Below are positions 25,518 to 33,264 of a stretch of DNA of 43,851 bases, in pieces. Every line of letters begins with the position of its first letter. Positions within the stretch are counted from its first letter, which is position 1. Below the pieces are notes generated by a model. It worked only from the letters and a program-made list of their open reading frames with translations, had not been told where the DNA came from and searched no databases. Source of the stretch: Clostridium celatum DSM 1785 (GTDB taxonomy: Bacteria; Bacillota; Clostridia; Clostridiales; Clostridiaceae); contig NZ_KB291603.1 of assembly GCF_000320405.1 (NCBI RefSeq), positions 22,870 to 66,720 of the forward strand, written 5' to 3'. The position numbers and the translations under genes are program-made.

Positions 25518-25861
25518 TGTCTGTGTTAGAAGTAATAGTTTGTATATTAATAATAATTGGGCTATTCTTCACTTTAGCAGGAGTTATTGGTGTAATTAGA
25601 ATGCCTGATACTTTTTGTAGACTTCAATCAGCAACTAATATAGCGACTATGGGAGCTATGCCAATAGCTTTAGCTTGTAGCATTTATGGTTTTGGTAATT
25701 CTAATATATCTTTGGGGATAAAAGCATTAATTATCATGATATTTTTGCTTATAAGCAATCCAGTTGCAGCACATGCTATGTCAAGAGCAGCCTACAAAAT
25801 AAAAGTCCCATTATGTGATAAAACAAAGGTTGATCATTATGGGAGGGATATAAATGAATAG
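25517..25861 (+). CDS. mbhC: MrpG/MnhG-like membrane subunit
   Basis: A 114-residue protein with three helices of the MrpG family: helix 1, then GVIGVIRMPDTFCRLQSATN, the strong family motif, then the SNPVAAHAMSRAAY region after helix 3. The ATG at 25517 has GGGGG 8 nt upstream and overlaps the mrpF stop; a GTG one codon earlier is possible. Confidence 0.9.
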   Translation: MSVLEVIVCILIIIGLFFTLAGVIGVIRMPDTFCRLQSATNIATMGAMPIALACSIYGFGNSNISLGIKALIIMIFLLISNPVAAHAMSRAAYKIKVPLCDKTKVDHYGRDINE

Positions 25862-26117
25862 TTTAAGTATTTTAAATACACTTATAGTAATTGGCTTAGT
25901 TATATCCGCTCTTTGTATATTTTTTTTAGATGATATATTGCATTGCATAATAGCTATGGTTGTTTTAGGTAGTTTTTTAGCATTAGAGTTTTTAATTCTA
26001 AAAGCTCCTGATGTTGCATTGGCAGAAGCAGCAGTTGGTGCAATATTAACACCAGTAATATTCATTGTAACAATGAATAAAGTTAAAGATAAGAAGGTAA
26101 AGGAGGAAAAGAAATGA
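25854..26117 (+). CDS. mbhD: MbhD-like subunit (DUF4040, MrpA C-terminal piece)
   Basis: An 87-residue protein with three helices. FLILKAPDVALAEAAVGA is the DUF4040/MbhD motif, matching an internal C-terminal part of MrpA and NuoJ-like folds. In Mrp antiporters this segment is fused to MrpA; here it is a free subunit, as in Mbh. Its charged tail ends in KKVKEEKK. It overlaps both neighbouring genes. Confidence 0.88.
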   Translation: MNSLSILNTLIVIGLVISALCIFFLDDILHCIIAMVVLGSFLALEFLILKAPDVALAEAAVGAILTPVIFIVTMNKVKDKKVKEEKK

Positions 26118-26392
26118 AAAAGAAAATAACTTATTTAATACTTTTTCTGGTTTTTGCAATATTTTCCTATACGGCCTTTAAGATGGGATCAGAGCCAGAA
26201 CATTTTGGTGATGCATCTCAAATAATAATAAATGAAACTATGACAGAGACTGGTGCTATAAACACAGTAACAGCAACAGTATTTGATTTTAGGGGATATG
26301 ATACATTAGGAGAATCAATAGTTTTATTTACAGCGATTTGTGGTGTTGCTGCAGTATTAAGAGTTTCTAAAAAGGCAGAGGAGGAAAGATAA
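26114..26392 (+). CDS. mbhE: MbhE-like subunit (last MrpA domain as a free protein)
   Basis: A 92-residue protein with an N-terminal helix, an extracytoplasmic loop, then VFDFRGYDTLGESIVLFTA, the motif found at the very end of MrpA, and a second helix. Together with the preceding gene it replaces the C-terminal part of MrpA. The ATGA overlap with the DUF4040 gene shows tight coupling. Confidence 0.87.
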   Translation: MKKKITYLILFLVFAIFSYTAFKMGSEPEHFGDASQIIINETMTETGAINTVTATVFDFRGYDTLGESIVLFTAICGVAAVLRVSKKAEEER

Positions 26393-26393
26393 T

Positions 26394-26834
26394 ATGAGAA
26401 AAAGAAGAGATTCAATTCTTATGTCTTGTACAAATTTGGTATTACCAATTTTGCTTACATTAGGACTTTATATAATAATACATGGACATTTATCACCAGG
26501 AGGCGGATTCCAAGGTGGTGTGTTAATAGCAGGTGCAATTTCCACTATTTATATTGGATATGGATCTAAAGGTATAAATAAAGGAATAAAGGAGAATACA
26601 TTTAAAGTCGCTGAAGATATAGGAGCATTAGGATTCATAATTTTAGCTTTTATAGGATTATTAAGTTCTGGAGTTTTCTTTGGAAATATATTGGAAAAGG
26701 GTATTCCGGGAAATTTGTTTTCATCAGGAAGTATATTCTTAATGAATTTTGCAGTAGGCTTTAAGGTTTTTGCTGGTGTTTCTTTTTTAATACTAATTAT
26801 GTTGGCAAATTTAAAGAAAAAGGAGGGCGAGTAA
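26394..26834 (+). CDS. mbhF: MrpB/MnhB-like membrane subunit
   Basis: A 146-residue protein with four helices of the MnhB family. HGHLSPGGGFQGGVLIAGA (about residues 31-49) is the signature. It is part of the Mrp-like ion module and starts 2 nt after the preceding gene. Confidence 0.92.
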   Translation: MRKRRDSILMSCTNLVLPILLTLGLYIIIHGHLSPGGGFQGGVLIAGAISTIYIGYGSKGINKGIKENTFKVAEDIGALGFIILAFIGLLSSGVFFGNILEKGIPGNLFSSGSIFLMNFAVGFKVFAGVSFLILIMLANLKKKEGE

Positions 26835-27170
26835 ATGACAATTAACTATATAGGAGCTTTTCTTTTAATATCAATTGGTATTGCCATAATTGTATTAAAG
26901 AAAAACTTAATAAAAATTGTAATTGGAATGGGAATAGTAGATTCAGGGATTAATTTGTTGTTAATTTCAATTGGATATAGAACAAATGGGACTGCACCAA
27001 TATTTAGTGATAATAGTACATTTTTTGTTGATCCTATTCCACAAGCATTAACTCTTACCTCCATAGTAATAGGGGCCTGCGTTACAGCATTAGCACTATC
27101 TATAGTAATAAAAATAAAAGAGCATTATGGAAGTATAGAAAGTGATGATATAAGGAGGATTAGAGGATGA
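26835..27170 (+). CDS. mbhG: MrpC/NuoK-like membrane subunit
   Basis: A 111-residue protein with three helices of the MnhC/NuoK family. VIGMGIVDSGINLLLISIG is typical, as is the DPIPQALTLTSIVIGACVTA block, where NuoK and MrpC have conserved membrane residues. GGAGGGCG precedes the ATG. It overlaps the start of the MrpD-like gene. Confidence 0.92.
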   Translation: MTINYIGAFLLISIGIAIIVLKKNLIKIVIGMGIVDSGINLLLISIGYRTNGTAPIFSDNSTFFVDPIPQALTLTSIVIGACVTALALSIVIKIKEHYGSIESDDIRRIRG

Positions 27171-29176
27171 GTAAAGAGTTTATTAATAATCTTCCAATAA
27201 TAGCAATAATGACGCCCTTTATACTAGCTTTTGTATTAGGAATTTTTAAAGATAAGTATTTAAGACTTAAAAAAATTTTAGCAGTATCAGCTATTTTTAT
27301 ATCTTTTATATGTGTATTACTTTTAGTTAAACCTGTACTAGTTGATGGGAATAATATAGTAACCTGGATGGGAAATTGGAGACCTATAAATGGAAAGGCT
27401 TATGGTATAGCCCTTGAAATAGATTCTCTAGGTATATTTTTAGGACTTATAATCACTGGAGCGTGTTTGTTGTCTTCAATATTTTCTTTAAAATATATGA
27501 GCAAGGATAACGGTCTAGAAAAATATTATGTATTATTTTTATTATTAACTTCAAGTATGATAGGATTTGTATTTACTGGTGATTTATTTAATATGTACGT
27601 AATGCTTGAAATAATGACATTTGCAGCAATAGCATTGACTGCATTTAGAAATTATAAATATAAGTCTGTAGAAGCTGCTTTTAAGTATATTGTAACAGGA
27701 TCACTGGGATCATCATTAATTTTACTTGGAACTTGCTTAATATATAGTGAAACTAAAACATTAAATTTAGCAGAAATAGCAGTTTTAATAAAAATGGAAG
27801 GTGAAATAACTCCTATAATGATAGTGGCATTTTCACTTATGATAGTTGGATATGCTGTAAAGGCATTTATGGTACCATGTCATACTTGGCCAGCAGATGC
27901 GCATATGGCGGCTCCATCATCAGTTTCAATGATACTTTCAGGTGTAATGAGTAAAACAGGTGTATATGCAATAATAAGGCTTGTATTTATGGTATTTGGA
28001 TTAGCAAGTAATGAACCTATTGGCTATCTAATATTAGCATGGGGAATTATAACTATGGTAATAGGTGTCTCAATGGCCTTATTGCAACATGATTTTAAGA
28101 GGCTTTTAGCATTCCATTCAGTTTCACAAATTGGATATATAATAACAGCCTTTGGAATAGCAATTATAGAAAGTGGTGAAATTGCAGTATTAGCAATGAC
28201 TGGTGGAGTTTATCATATGATAAACCATGCAATATTTAAAGGATTATTATTTTTAATTGCAGGAGCAATACTATATACTACAGGAACTACAGACTTAGAT
28301 TCGGTGTCAGGGCTAGGAAAAAGAATGCCTTTTACTATGACTATGTTTATGTTTGGTGCAGCAGCAATCAGTGGCATACCGTTATTTAGCGGCTTTGCAT
28401 CAAAGTGGATGATTTATGAAGCAGGATTTAGTGGGAATTTAGGAATAGTTTCAATAATAGCAGTAGTAGTTTCAGCTCTTACTTTGGCATCTTTTATAAA
28501 GGTTGGAATTAGTGCATTTTTTGGACCATCAAGAGAAGAACATACTGAAATTAATGAAGTTCCGCTTTCAATGAGAATTCCAATGGGAATATTAGCATTA
28601 GGAACAGTAGTGTTTGGAGTTTTCCCTAAGTTTATTATAAATAATTTAATAACACCTGTTATTAAGAGTATTTTTAATATAGGAGGATATGTTAATTCAG
28701 CACTAGGAAATAGATATGATGAATTATTTAGCAATGAAGTTATTAAGGATATAAACTTTTCAACTAATGGTATATATGAGCCAACTAATTTTTTAGTTCT
28801 ATTTATAATACTAACTTTAGGTGTTTTAGTATTTGTTACTTTTAAGGGCGAAAATTCAGGAAAGGAAATTGATGAATTTAAAAATAATAATTTTGATATG
28901 AGTATATTTAAAAAGTACAGAGAAATTGCTAAAGATGGTACAAACTATAGCAAAGCACCTTTTACTGAGGGATGTAAATATGATATTTACGTTGGAGGAG
29001 AAAAGGGAGAGGATGTTAAAATTCAAAGCAATGATTTGTTTTGGGCAATGAAGCATCAGTTAAAGGGATACTTTAATAGTATTAGGCAGGCGCATAATGG
29101 TAGTGTAAATGAGTATTCTTTATGGATAGTAGCTACTTTGGTAGTAGTAATAGTAGTTACGTTTATAGTTTTATAG
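27167..29176 (+). CDS. mbhH: MrpD/NuoN-like antiporter subunit with MbhI-like C-terminal extension
   Basis: A 669-residue, roughly 14- to 16-helix ion-translocating subunit. The core (about residues 1-510) is the proton-antiporter M family: a Glu on TM5 in MYVMLEIMTF, a lysine in GYAVKAFMVPCHTWPADAH, and GLLFLIAGAILY later. It is one of the channels that would move Na+ or H+ while electrons flow. Residues from about 510 have extra parts: one helix, a 95-residue soluble segment, an amphipathic stretch (HQLKGYFNSIRQAHNGSVNEY) and a final helix. This resembles MbhI, which is a separate gene in Pyrococcus Mbh and absent as such here. Usual MrpD length is about 490-510. Confidence 0.9.
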   Translation: MSKEFINNLPIIAIMTPFILAFVLGIFKDKYLRLKKILAVSAIFISFICVLLLVKPVLVDGNNIVTWMGNWRPINGKAYGIALEIDSLGIFLGLIITGACLLSSIFSLKYMSKDNGLEKYYVLFLLLTSSMIGFVFTGDLFNMYVMLEIMTFAAIALTAFRNYKYKSVEAAFKYIVTGSLGSSLILLGTCLIYSETKTLNLAEIAVLIKMEGEITPIMIVAFSLMIVGYAVKAFMVPCHTWPADAHMAAPSSVSMILSGVMSKTGVYAIIRLVFMVFGLASNEPIGYLILAWGIITMVIGVSMALLQHDFKRLLAFHSVSQIGYIITAFGIAIIESGEIAVLAMTGGVYHMINHAIFKGLLFLIAGAILYTTGTTDLDSVSGLGKRMPFTMTMFMFGAAAISGIPLFSGFASKWMIYEAGFSGNLGIVSIIAVVVSALTLASFIKVGISAFFGPSREEHTEINEVPLSMRIPMGILALGTVVFGVFPKFIINNLITPVIKSIFNIGGYVNSALGNRYDELFSNEVIKDINFSTNGIYEPTNFLVLFIILTLGVLVFVTFKGENSGKEIDEFKNNNFDMSIFKKYREIAKDGTNYSKAPFTEGCKYDIYVGGEKGEDVKIQSNDLFWAMKHQLKGYFNSIRQAHNGSVNEYSLWIVATLVVVIVVTFIVL

Positions 29177-29188
29177 GAGGTGGGAAAT

Positions 29189-30166
29189 ATGGAATATTTA
29201 AATAAATTAATATATTTACTTGTATTTCCAGGCTTCATTTTTACAGTTATTGTAGGATTATTTTTAGCAGGACTAGATAGAAAAATTGTGGCTAGGATGC
29301 AGAGAAGAAGAGGACCTAAACTTACTCAACCTTTTTATGATTTTGTGAAACTTATGGGGAAAGATACTATTATTCCAAGAAATGCAAATAAAATAGTATT
29401 TAAAATAGCACCAATAATAGCATTGGTGAGCATTTGTATAATTCCAGTATTACTACCTATTTATAATTGGACATTTATTGGTGGTACAGCAGATATAGTT
29501 GTAATAATATATTTATTAATAATTCCAGTTGTAGCGATGATTATAGGGGGAATGGCTTCAGGTTCACCTTTTGCATCTATTGGAGTATCAAGAGAAGTGG
29601 TTACAATGGTTTCTTATGAATTGCCACTTATAACTTGCATGCTTGCTGTTTGTAAAAAAGCTGGAATAATATTAGGACAAGGAACAACATACTCATTATC
29701 AGCTATAGCAAATGCACAACAAAGTACTAATAGTTTTATGTTTACTATATCATTATTTCCTGCAGCAATAGCTTTTTTAATGATTTTACCGGCAAAAGTA
29801 GGAGTAGCTCCCTTTGATGTAGCAGAGGCTGAAACAGAAATTTGTGAGGGACCACTTGCAGAATATAGTGGATTACATTTAGGTTTATTCAAGCTTACTC
29901 ATAATATTAAGTTTTATGTAATGAGTGCATTATTTGTAGTACTATTTTTGGGGGGAATTGGTGTAAAAACAAATTCACTAGAATTAGATTTACTTATTAA
30001 CACTTTAATATTATTAGTGCTTGTTACGATAATTTCATTACTGTGTTTATCAATAGTAAGAGGGCTTATGGGAAGATATAAAACACATCAAATGTTTAAG
30101 TTTTATTGGACTGTTCCAACTATACTAGCTTTATTAAGTTATGTATTAGTAAGTTTTAATCTATAG
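29189..30166 (+). CDS. mbhM: NuoH-like membrane anchor subunit
   Basis: A 325-residue protein with eight helices of the complex I subunit 1 family. The ATG at 29189 has GGAGG 8 nt upstream; a GTG at 29180 lies within that site. It has LDRKIVARMQRRRGP (cytosolic loop contacting the redox arm), SREVVTMVSYELP, and PFDVAEAETEICEGPLAEYSG, the acidic loop that forms the quinone-cavity-like pathway in complex I. In hydrogenases it connects the catalytic arm to the ion-pumping part. Position between the antiporter and small-subunit genes supports this. Confidence 0.94.
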   Translation: MEYLNKLIYLLVFPGFIFTVIVGLFLAGLDRKIVARMQRRRGPKLTQPFYDFVKLMGKDTIIPRNANKIVFKIAPIIALVSICIIPVLLPIYNWTFIGGTADIVVIIYLLIIPVVAMIIGGMASGSPFASIGVSREVVTMVSYELPLITCMLAVCKKAGIILGQGTTYSLSAIANAQQSTNSFMFTISLFPAAIAFLMILPAKVGVAPFDVAEAETEICEGPLAEYSGLHLGLFKLTHNIKFYVMSALFVVLFLGGIGVKTNSLELDLLINTLILLVLVTIISLLCLSIVRGLMGRYKTHQMFKFYWTVPTILALLSYVLVSFNL

Positions 30167-30180
30167 GGAGGCAAGAGCAT

Positions 30181-30624
30181 ATGTCAATAATTGAAAATGG
30201 AAGAAAAAAATCTCCTTGGATATATCATGTAAATACAGGTTCATGTAATGGATGTGATATTGAATTAGTTGCATTACTTGGACCAAGATATGATATTGAA
30301 AGATTTGGAGTTAAACTTGCAGGTTCTCCAAGGCATGCAGATATTGTTGTAGTGACAGGTCCAGTAACTTCACAATCAAGGGATAGAATGCTTAGAGTTT
30401 TAGCGCAAGTACCAGAACCAAAAGTTATAGTATCTATTGGTTCTTGTCCAGCATCATGTAATGTATTTAAAGGAAGTTATTCTGTTGATGGACCATTAGA
30501 TAAATGGACTAATGTAGATATTACAGTTGCAGGGTGTGCTCCTAAGCCAGAAGCAATAGCAAAGGGAATATTAGAAGCGATAGAATTACTAAATAAGAAG
30601 AGAGAGGAATATGAATATGTTTAA
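30181..30624 (+). CDS. mbhJ: Group 4 [NiFe] hydrogenase small subunit (NuoB-like)
   Basis: A 147-residue subunit carrying the proximal [4Fe-4S] cluster. Cluster ligands are C22 and C25 (SCNGCDIE), C89 (IGSCPASC) and C119 (AGCAPKP). Short length, with only one cluster and no twin-arginine signal, is typical of Ech/Mbh small subunits that face the cytoplasm. It hands electrons from the ferredoxin-like subunit to the Ni-Fe site in the large subunit. GGGAGG precedes the start. Confidence 0.94.
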   Translation: MSIIENGRKKSPWIYHVNTGSCNGCDIELVALLGPRYDIERFGVKLAGSPRHADIVVVTGPVTSQSRDRMLRVLAQVPEPKVIVSIGSCPASCNVFKGSYSVDGPLDKWTNVDITVAGCAPKPEAIAKGILEAIELLNKKREEYEYV

Positions 30625-31087
30625 ACTTCCATACTTTTTAGAGGGAATTAGTAATATTTTTAAACCGGTATTAACTAATGAAGAATCATTGGATGATATG
30701 AAAGGAGTTGAAAATTATAGAGGTAAATTAAAGTTTAATGCAGATGTTTGTATTGGGTGTGGAATTTGTATGCGAGTATGTGCAGCTAATGCTATAACTA
30801 GAACAGTAGAAAAGATAGAGGGTGGACAAGAAATAACAATGTCATTTGATTTAACATCATGTACTTTTTGTGGGTTATGTAAAGATTTTTGTTCAAAGAA
30901 AGCAATTGATTTAACTGATGAAATTATAATGGTAGCTAATGAGAAAGAAGAATTGAGTATAGGTGGTAAATTTATAAAAAAACTTCCACCAAAGCCGCAA
31001 GCAAAGCAAAAGACTGTGATGGATAAAAAGGAAAATAATAAGGAAGTAGTTAAAAAAACTGAAAATGAAGAGAGAGTAAAGAAATAG
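30617..31087 (+). CDS. mbhN: 2x[4Fe-4S] electron-entry subunit (NuoI/EchF/MbhN-like)
   Basis: A 156-residue ferredoxin-like subunit. The ATG at 30617 is preferred because AGAGG lies 9 nt upstream; the ATG at 30611 would be only 3 nt from it. Two cluster motifs are clear: C45, C48, C51, C55 (CIGCGICMRVC) and C82, C85, C88, C92 (CTFCGLCKDFC). The N-terminal YFLEGISNIFKPV helix is the membrane-contact part. Residues from about 119 form a Lys/Pro/Glu-rich, probably disordered tail not expected in most relatives. It would take electrons from reduced ferredoxin. Last gene of the operon; overlaps mbhJ by 8 nt. Confidence 0.92.
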   Translation: MFKLPYFLEGISNIFKPVLTNEESLDDMKGVENYRGKLKFNADVCIGCGICMRVCAANAITRTVEKIEGGQEITMSFDLTSCTFCGLCKDFCSKKAIDLTDEIIMVANEKEELSIGGKFIKKLPPKPQAKQKTVMDKKENNKEVVKKTENEERVKK

Positions 31088-31130
31088 AAATAAAGAGTTT
31101 GTATATGAAAATACAAACTCTTTATTTCTT
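31086..31130 (+). terminator. Terminator of the hydrogenase operon
   Basis: A 19-bp perfect inverted repeat (31086-31104 with 31111-31129) with a 6-nt loop begins in the final stop codon. The T-rich arm (CTTTATTTCTT) gives termination; the symmetry suggests it also serves the minus-strand gene at 31200. Confidence 0.8.
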
Positions 31131-31199
31131 GGATTAGATTTAGAAATTATAAATAAATTAAGGCTTATAGATAAAGTTTTACATATGTGTATAGAGAGA

Positions 31200-31502
31200 T
31201 TATAAATAAAAACTTTCTATTTTAGTTTTTCTAGTAGTGCTATTAGTACTTACATAGTTATCTTCTATTTTTGTGAATTTAGCTGATTGCCAAAGACCGA
31301 AACATTTATCAAATTTATATAGTGTGTTATCTATTTCAACGATTGCATCATTATTTTTATTAAAACCTTTAAATTCAACTATTTGACCTTTGTTCTTAAG
31401 ATATCTAAGAGCTTTTCCCAGCAATTCATCTGGATCGGGAATATTACGCTCCTCTAAAAATATTTGAAATGATTCTTTTGTATTTTTAATGTTATTTTCC
31501 AC
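31200..31502 (-). CDS. Small unknown protein
   Basis: A 100-residue soluble protein starting at GTG 31502, with GGAGGG 8 nt upstream. Not recognised. The N-terminal third is helical and charged (SFQIFLEERNIPDPDELLGKALRYLKNKG). The middle alternates strands (QIVEFKGFNKNNDAIVEID). The tail is Thr/Ser-rich. No Cys cluster, signal peptide or membrane segment. It is convergent with the hydrogenase operon and shares its terminator; nothing ties it to that enzyme. Confidence 0.7.
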   Translation of the reverse strand: MENNIKNTKESFQIFLEERNIPDPDELLGKALRYLKNKGQIVEFKGFNKNNDAIVEIDNTLYKFDKCFGLWQSAKFTKIEDNYVSTNSTTRKTKIESFYL

Positions 31503-31845
31503 ACCAAAACCCTCCTAACATTTTCCATATGTATTATTATTATATGTTACTTAGTAAAAATTTACAATAGATTTCAGAGGATTTTGTATTTTTAAATTGG
31601 AATCAATTCCAAATTTATAATATAACAAGATAATTAACCTTAATTTAATAATATTAAAGTTATATATTAGCAATTTATCACTAAAATAAAAAAGATATTT
31701 AAATTTTATGTAATTGTTAACAAAAAATATTGTTAAATTAATAAGTATAATTTATACTATAAAATGAAGATAAGAATTTATTAGTTAGTATATGAGGTTA
31801 TTAGAATAATAACTAGCTAGTAGAAAAGTATAGGGGGAAGAAGTT
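31503..31845 (+). other. AT-rich 343-nt gap with a palindrome and a promoter
   Basis: A 6-4-6 palindrome TTGGAATCAATTCCAA lies at 31597-31612; it could be an operator for either divergent gene. A clear promoter for the plus-strand gene is annotated separately. No supported open frame. Confidence 0.4.
31730..31758 (+). promoter_or_regulatory. Promoter of the epimerase-like gene
   Basis: TTGTTA (31730-31735) and TATACT (31753-31758) are spaced by 17 nt, about 88 nt before the start codon. Confidence 0.55.
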
Positions 31846-32721
31846 ATGATATATACATTGGAGAATAATAACATAAGAATAAGTGCAAGTTCTCACGGAG
31901 CTGAACTTCATAATATTACAGAAAAAGAAAGTAATATAGAATATCTTTGGAATGGTAATTCTAATTACTGGAGTTATCATGCCCCAGTTTTATTTCCAAT
32001 AGTAGGTAAAGTAAAGGATGGAGTTTACAGAGTAGATGGCAGGGAGTATAAATTGCCACAACATGGTCTTGCAAGAGTTAGGGAATTTGAATTAATAGAA
32101 AAAACTGATAATAAATTGGTTTTTGAATTAACATATTCGGAAGAAACATTAGATATTTATCCATATAAATTTTCATTAAAAATAGAGTATACACTTTTAG
32201 AGAAGAGTGTTGTAACATCTTATATAGTAGAAAATAAAGATGATAAAGATATATATTTCCAGATAGGAGCACATCCAGCATTTATGTGTCCTATTCTTCC
32301 GGGAGAGATAATACAAGATTATTATTTTGAGTTTAATGAAAAAGAGGATTTACAACAAAAGGTAGTAGGTCCTGAAGGTTATATTAAACGTGAAAAAAAA
32401 CCAGGTTTAAAAAATGAAAATATTATACCTTTAAGTTTTGATTTATTCAAAGATGATGCATTAGTATTTGAAAATTTAAAATCTAACAAAATAAGCATAA
32501 AGTCGAGAAATCATGATAAATATATAACTATGGACTTTACTGGTTTTCCATATATGGGATTATGGACAAAGGTAACGGGAGCACCTTTTGTTTGTATAGA
32601 ACCATGGTATGGACATGCTGATTATGAAGATTTTAATGGTGAATTAAAAGATAAAGAAGGAATTCAAAAGTTAGCAGTTGGAGAAAAGTTTAACTCATCA
32701 TATACACTAACGATAAAATAG
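31846..32721 (+). CDS. Aldose 1-epimerase family protein (LacX-like)
   Basis: A 291-residue cytosolic beta-sandwich sugar epimerase-like protein. The ATG at 31846 follows AGGGGG. The family features are APVLFPIVGKV, LPQHGLAR (first catalytic His), IGAHPAF (second His) and FPYMGLWTKV with CIEPWYGHADYEDF near the end. LacX-type members are close to galactose mutarotase but their sugar is mostly undefined; no sugar operon is present around it. Stand-alone gene with its own promoter and terminator. Confidence 0.88.
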   Translation: MIYTLENNNIRISASSHGAELHNITEKESNIEYLWNGNSNYWSYHAPVLFPIVGKVKDGVYRVDGREYKLPQHGLARVREFELIEKTDNKLVFELTYSEETLDIYPYKFSLKIEYTLLEKSVVTSYIVENKDDKDIYFQIGAHPAFMCPILPGEIIQDYYFEFNEKEDLQQKVVGPEGYIKREKKPGLKNENIIPLSFDLFKDDALVFENLKSNKISIKSRNHDKYITMDFTGFPYMGLWTKVTGAPFVCIEPWYGHADYEDFNGELKDKEGIQKLAVGEKFNSSYTLTIK

Positions 32722-32728
32722 TTATTAA

Positions 32729-32776
32729 GAGCCATTTTAAAGTAACGAAGTTATTTTAAGATGGCTTTATTTTTAT
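32729..32776 (+). terminator. Terminator of the epimerase-like gene
   Basis: A 17-bp stem with two G-T wobbles (AGCCATTTTAAAGTAAC with GTTATTTTAAGATGGCT), a 3-nt loop, then TTTATTTTTAT. Confidence 0.87.
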
Positions 32777-32935
32777 ATAAAGATTTAATAATTAATATTA
32801 AAGGAAGAAATTAAGATTATAAAATATAAGTTTAGTATTAGTGGTTAAAAAATAAGTTAATTTTAAAAATTAAGAAGTAATGTATAGCAGGATAAAAATA
32901 AAATTATATATTGATAGTATAAGGGAGTGATAAAG

Positions 32936-33187
32936 ATGAAGATAGATTGGAGTCGTTTTAAAAATTATGGCTTATGGGTATCTATTTTTGCTCTAATTCC
33001 TCTTGTATTAAATGCATTTGGAGTAAAAGTTGTTCCAGAAGAATATAGCGAATTAACTAATGCAATTTTAGCTGTTTTAGTTGCAGCAGGAATAGTAAGT
33101 AATCCTACAACAGTAGCTAAATGGTATTTAGGTGATAAGAAACAAGAGACTGTGGATAAGGAACAAGATACTAACGAGGAAAAATAG
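32936..33187 (+). CDS. Holin-like small membrane protein (phi LC3 type)
   Basis: An 83-residue protein. The ATG at 32936 has GGGAG 8 nt upstream; a GTG at 32927 overlaps that site. Two hydrophobic segments (about residues 11-28 and 42-59) are joined by a short charged loop and followed by a hydrophilic tail rich in K, E, D and Q. The MKIDWSRFKNYGLW start and the AAGIVSNPTT motif after the second helix match phi LC3-family holins. It lies beside a convergent amidase gene, a holin-lysin-like pairing, but there are no other phage genes, so it looks domesticated or involved in cell-wall turnover. Confidence 0.75.
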   Translation: MKIDWSRFKNYGLWVSIFALIPLVLNAFGVKVVPEEYSELTNAILAVLVAAGIVSNPTTVAKWYLGDKKQETVDKEQDTNEEK

Positions 33188-33222
33188 TATATAGAAATTA
33201 CTATTAAAAATTAAGTTATAAG

Positions 33223-33264
33223 CAAAAATTAGGTAAGGAGAAGAAAAATTACTACTCCGTACCT
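33223..33264 (-). terminator. Terminator of the amidase gene, overlapping its stop codon
   Basis: AGGTAAGGAG (33231-33240) and CTCCGTACCT (33255-33264) form a stem with one mismatch. On the minus strand it is followed by AATTTTTGC. Confidence 0.6.
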
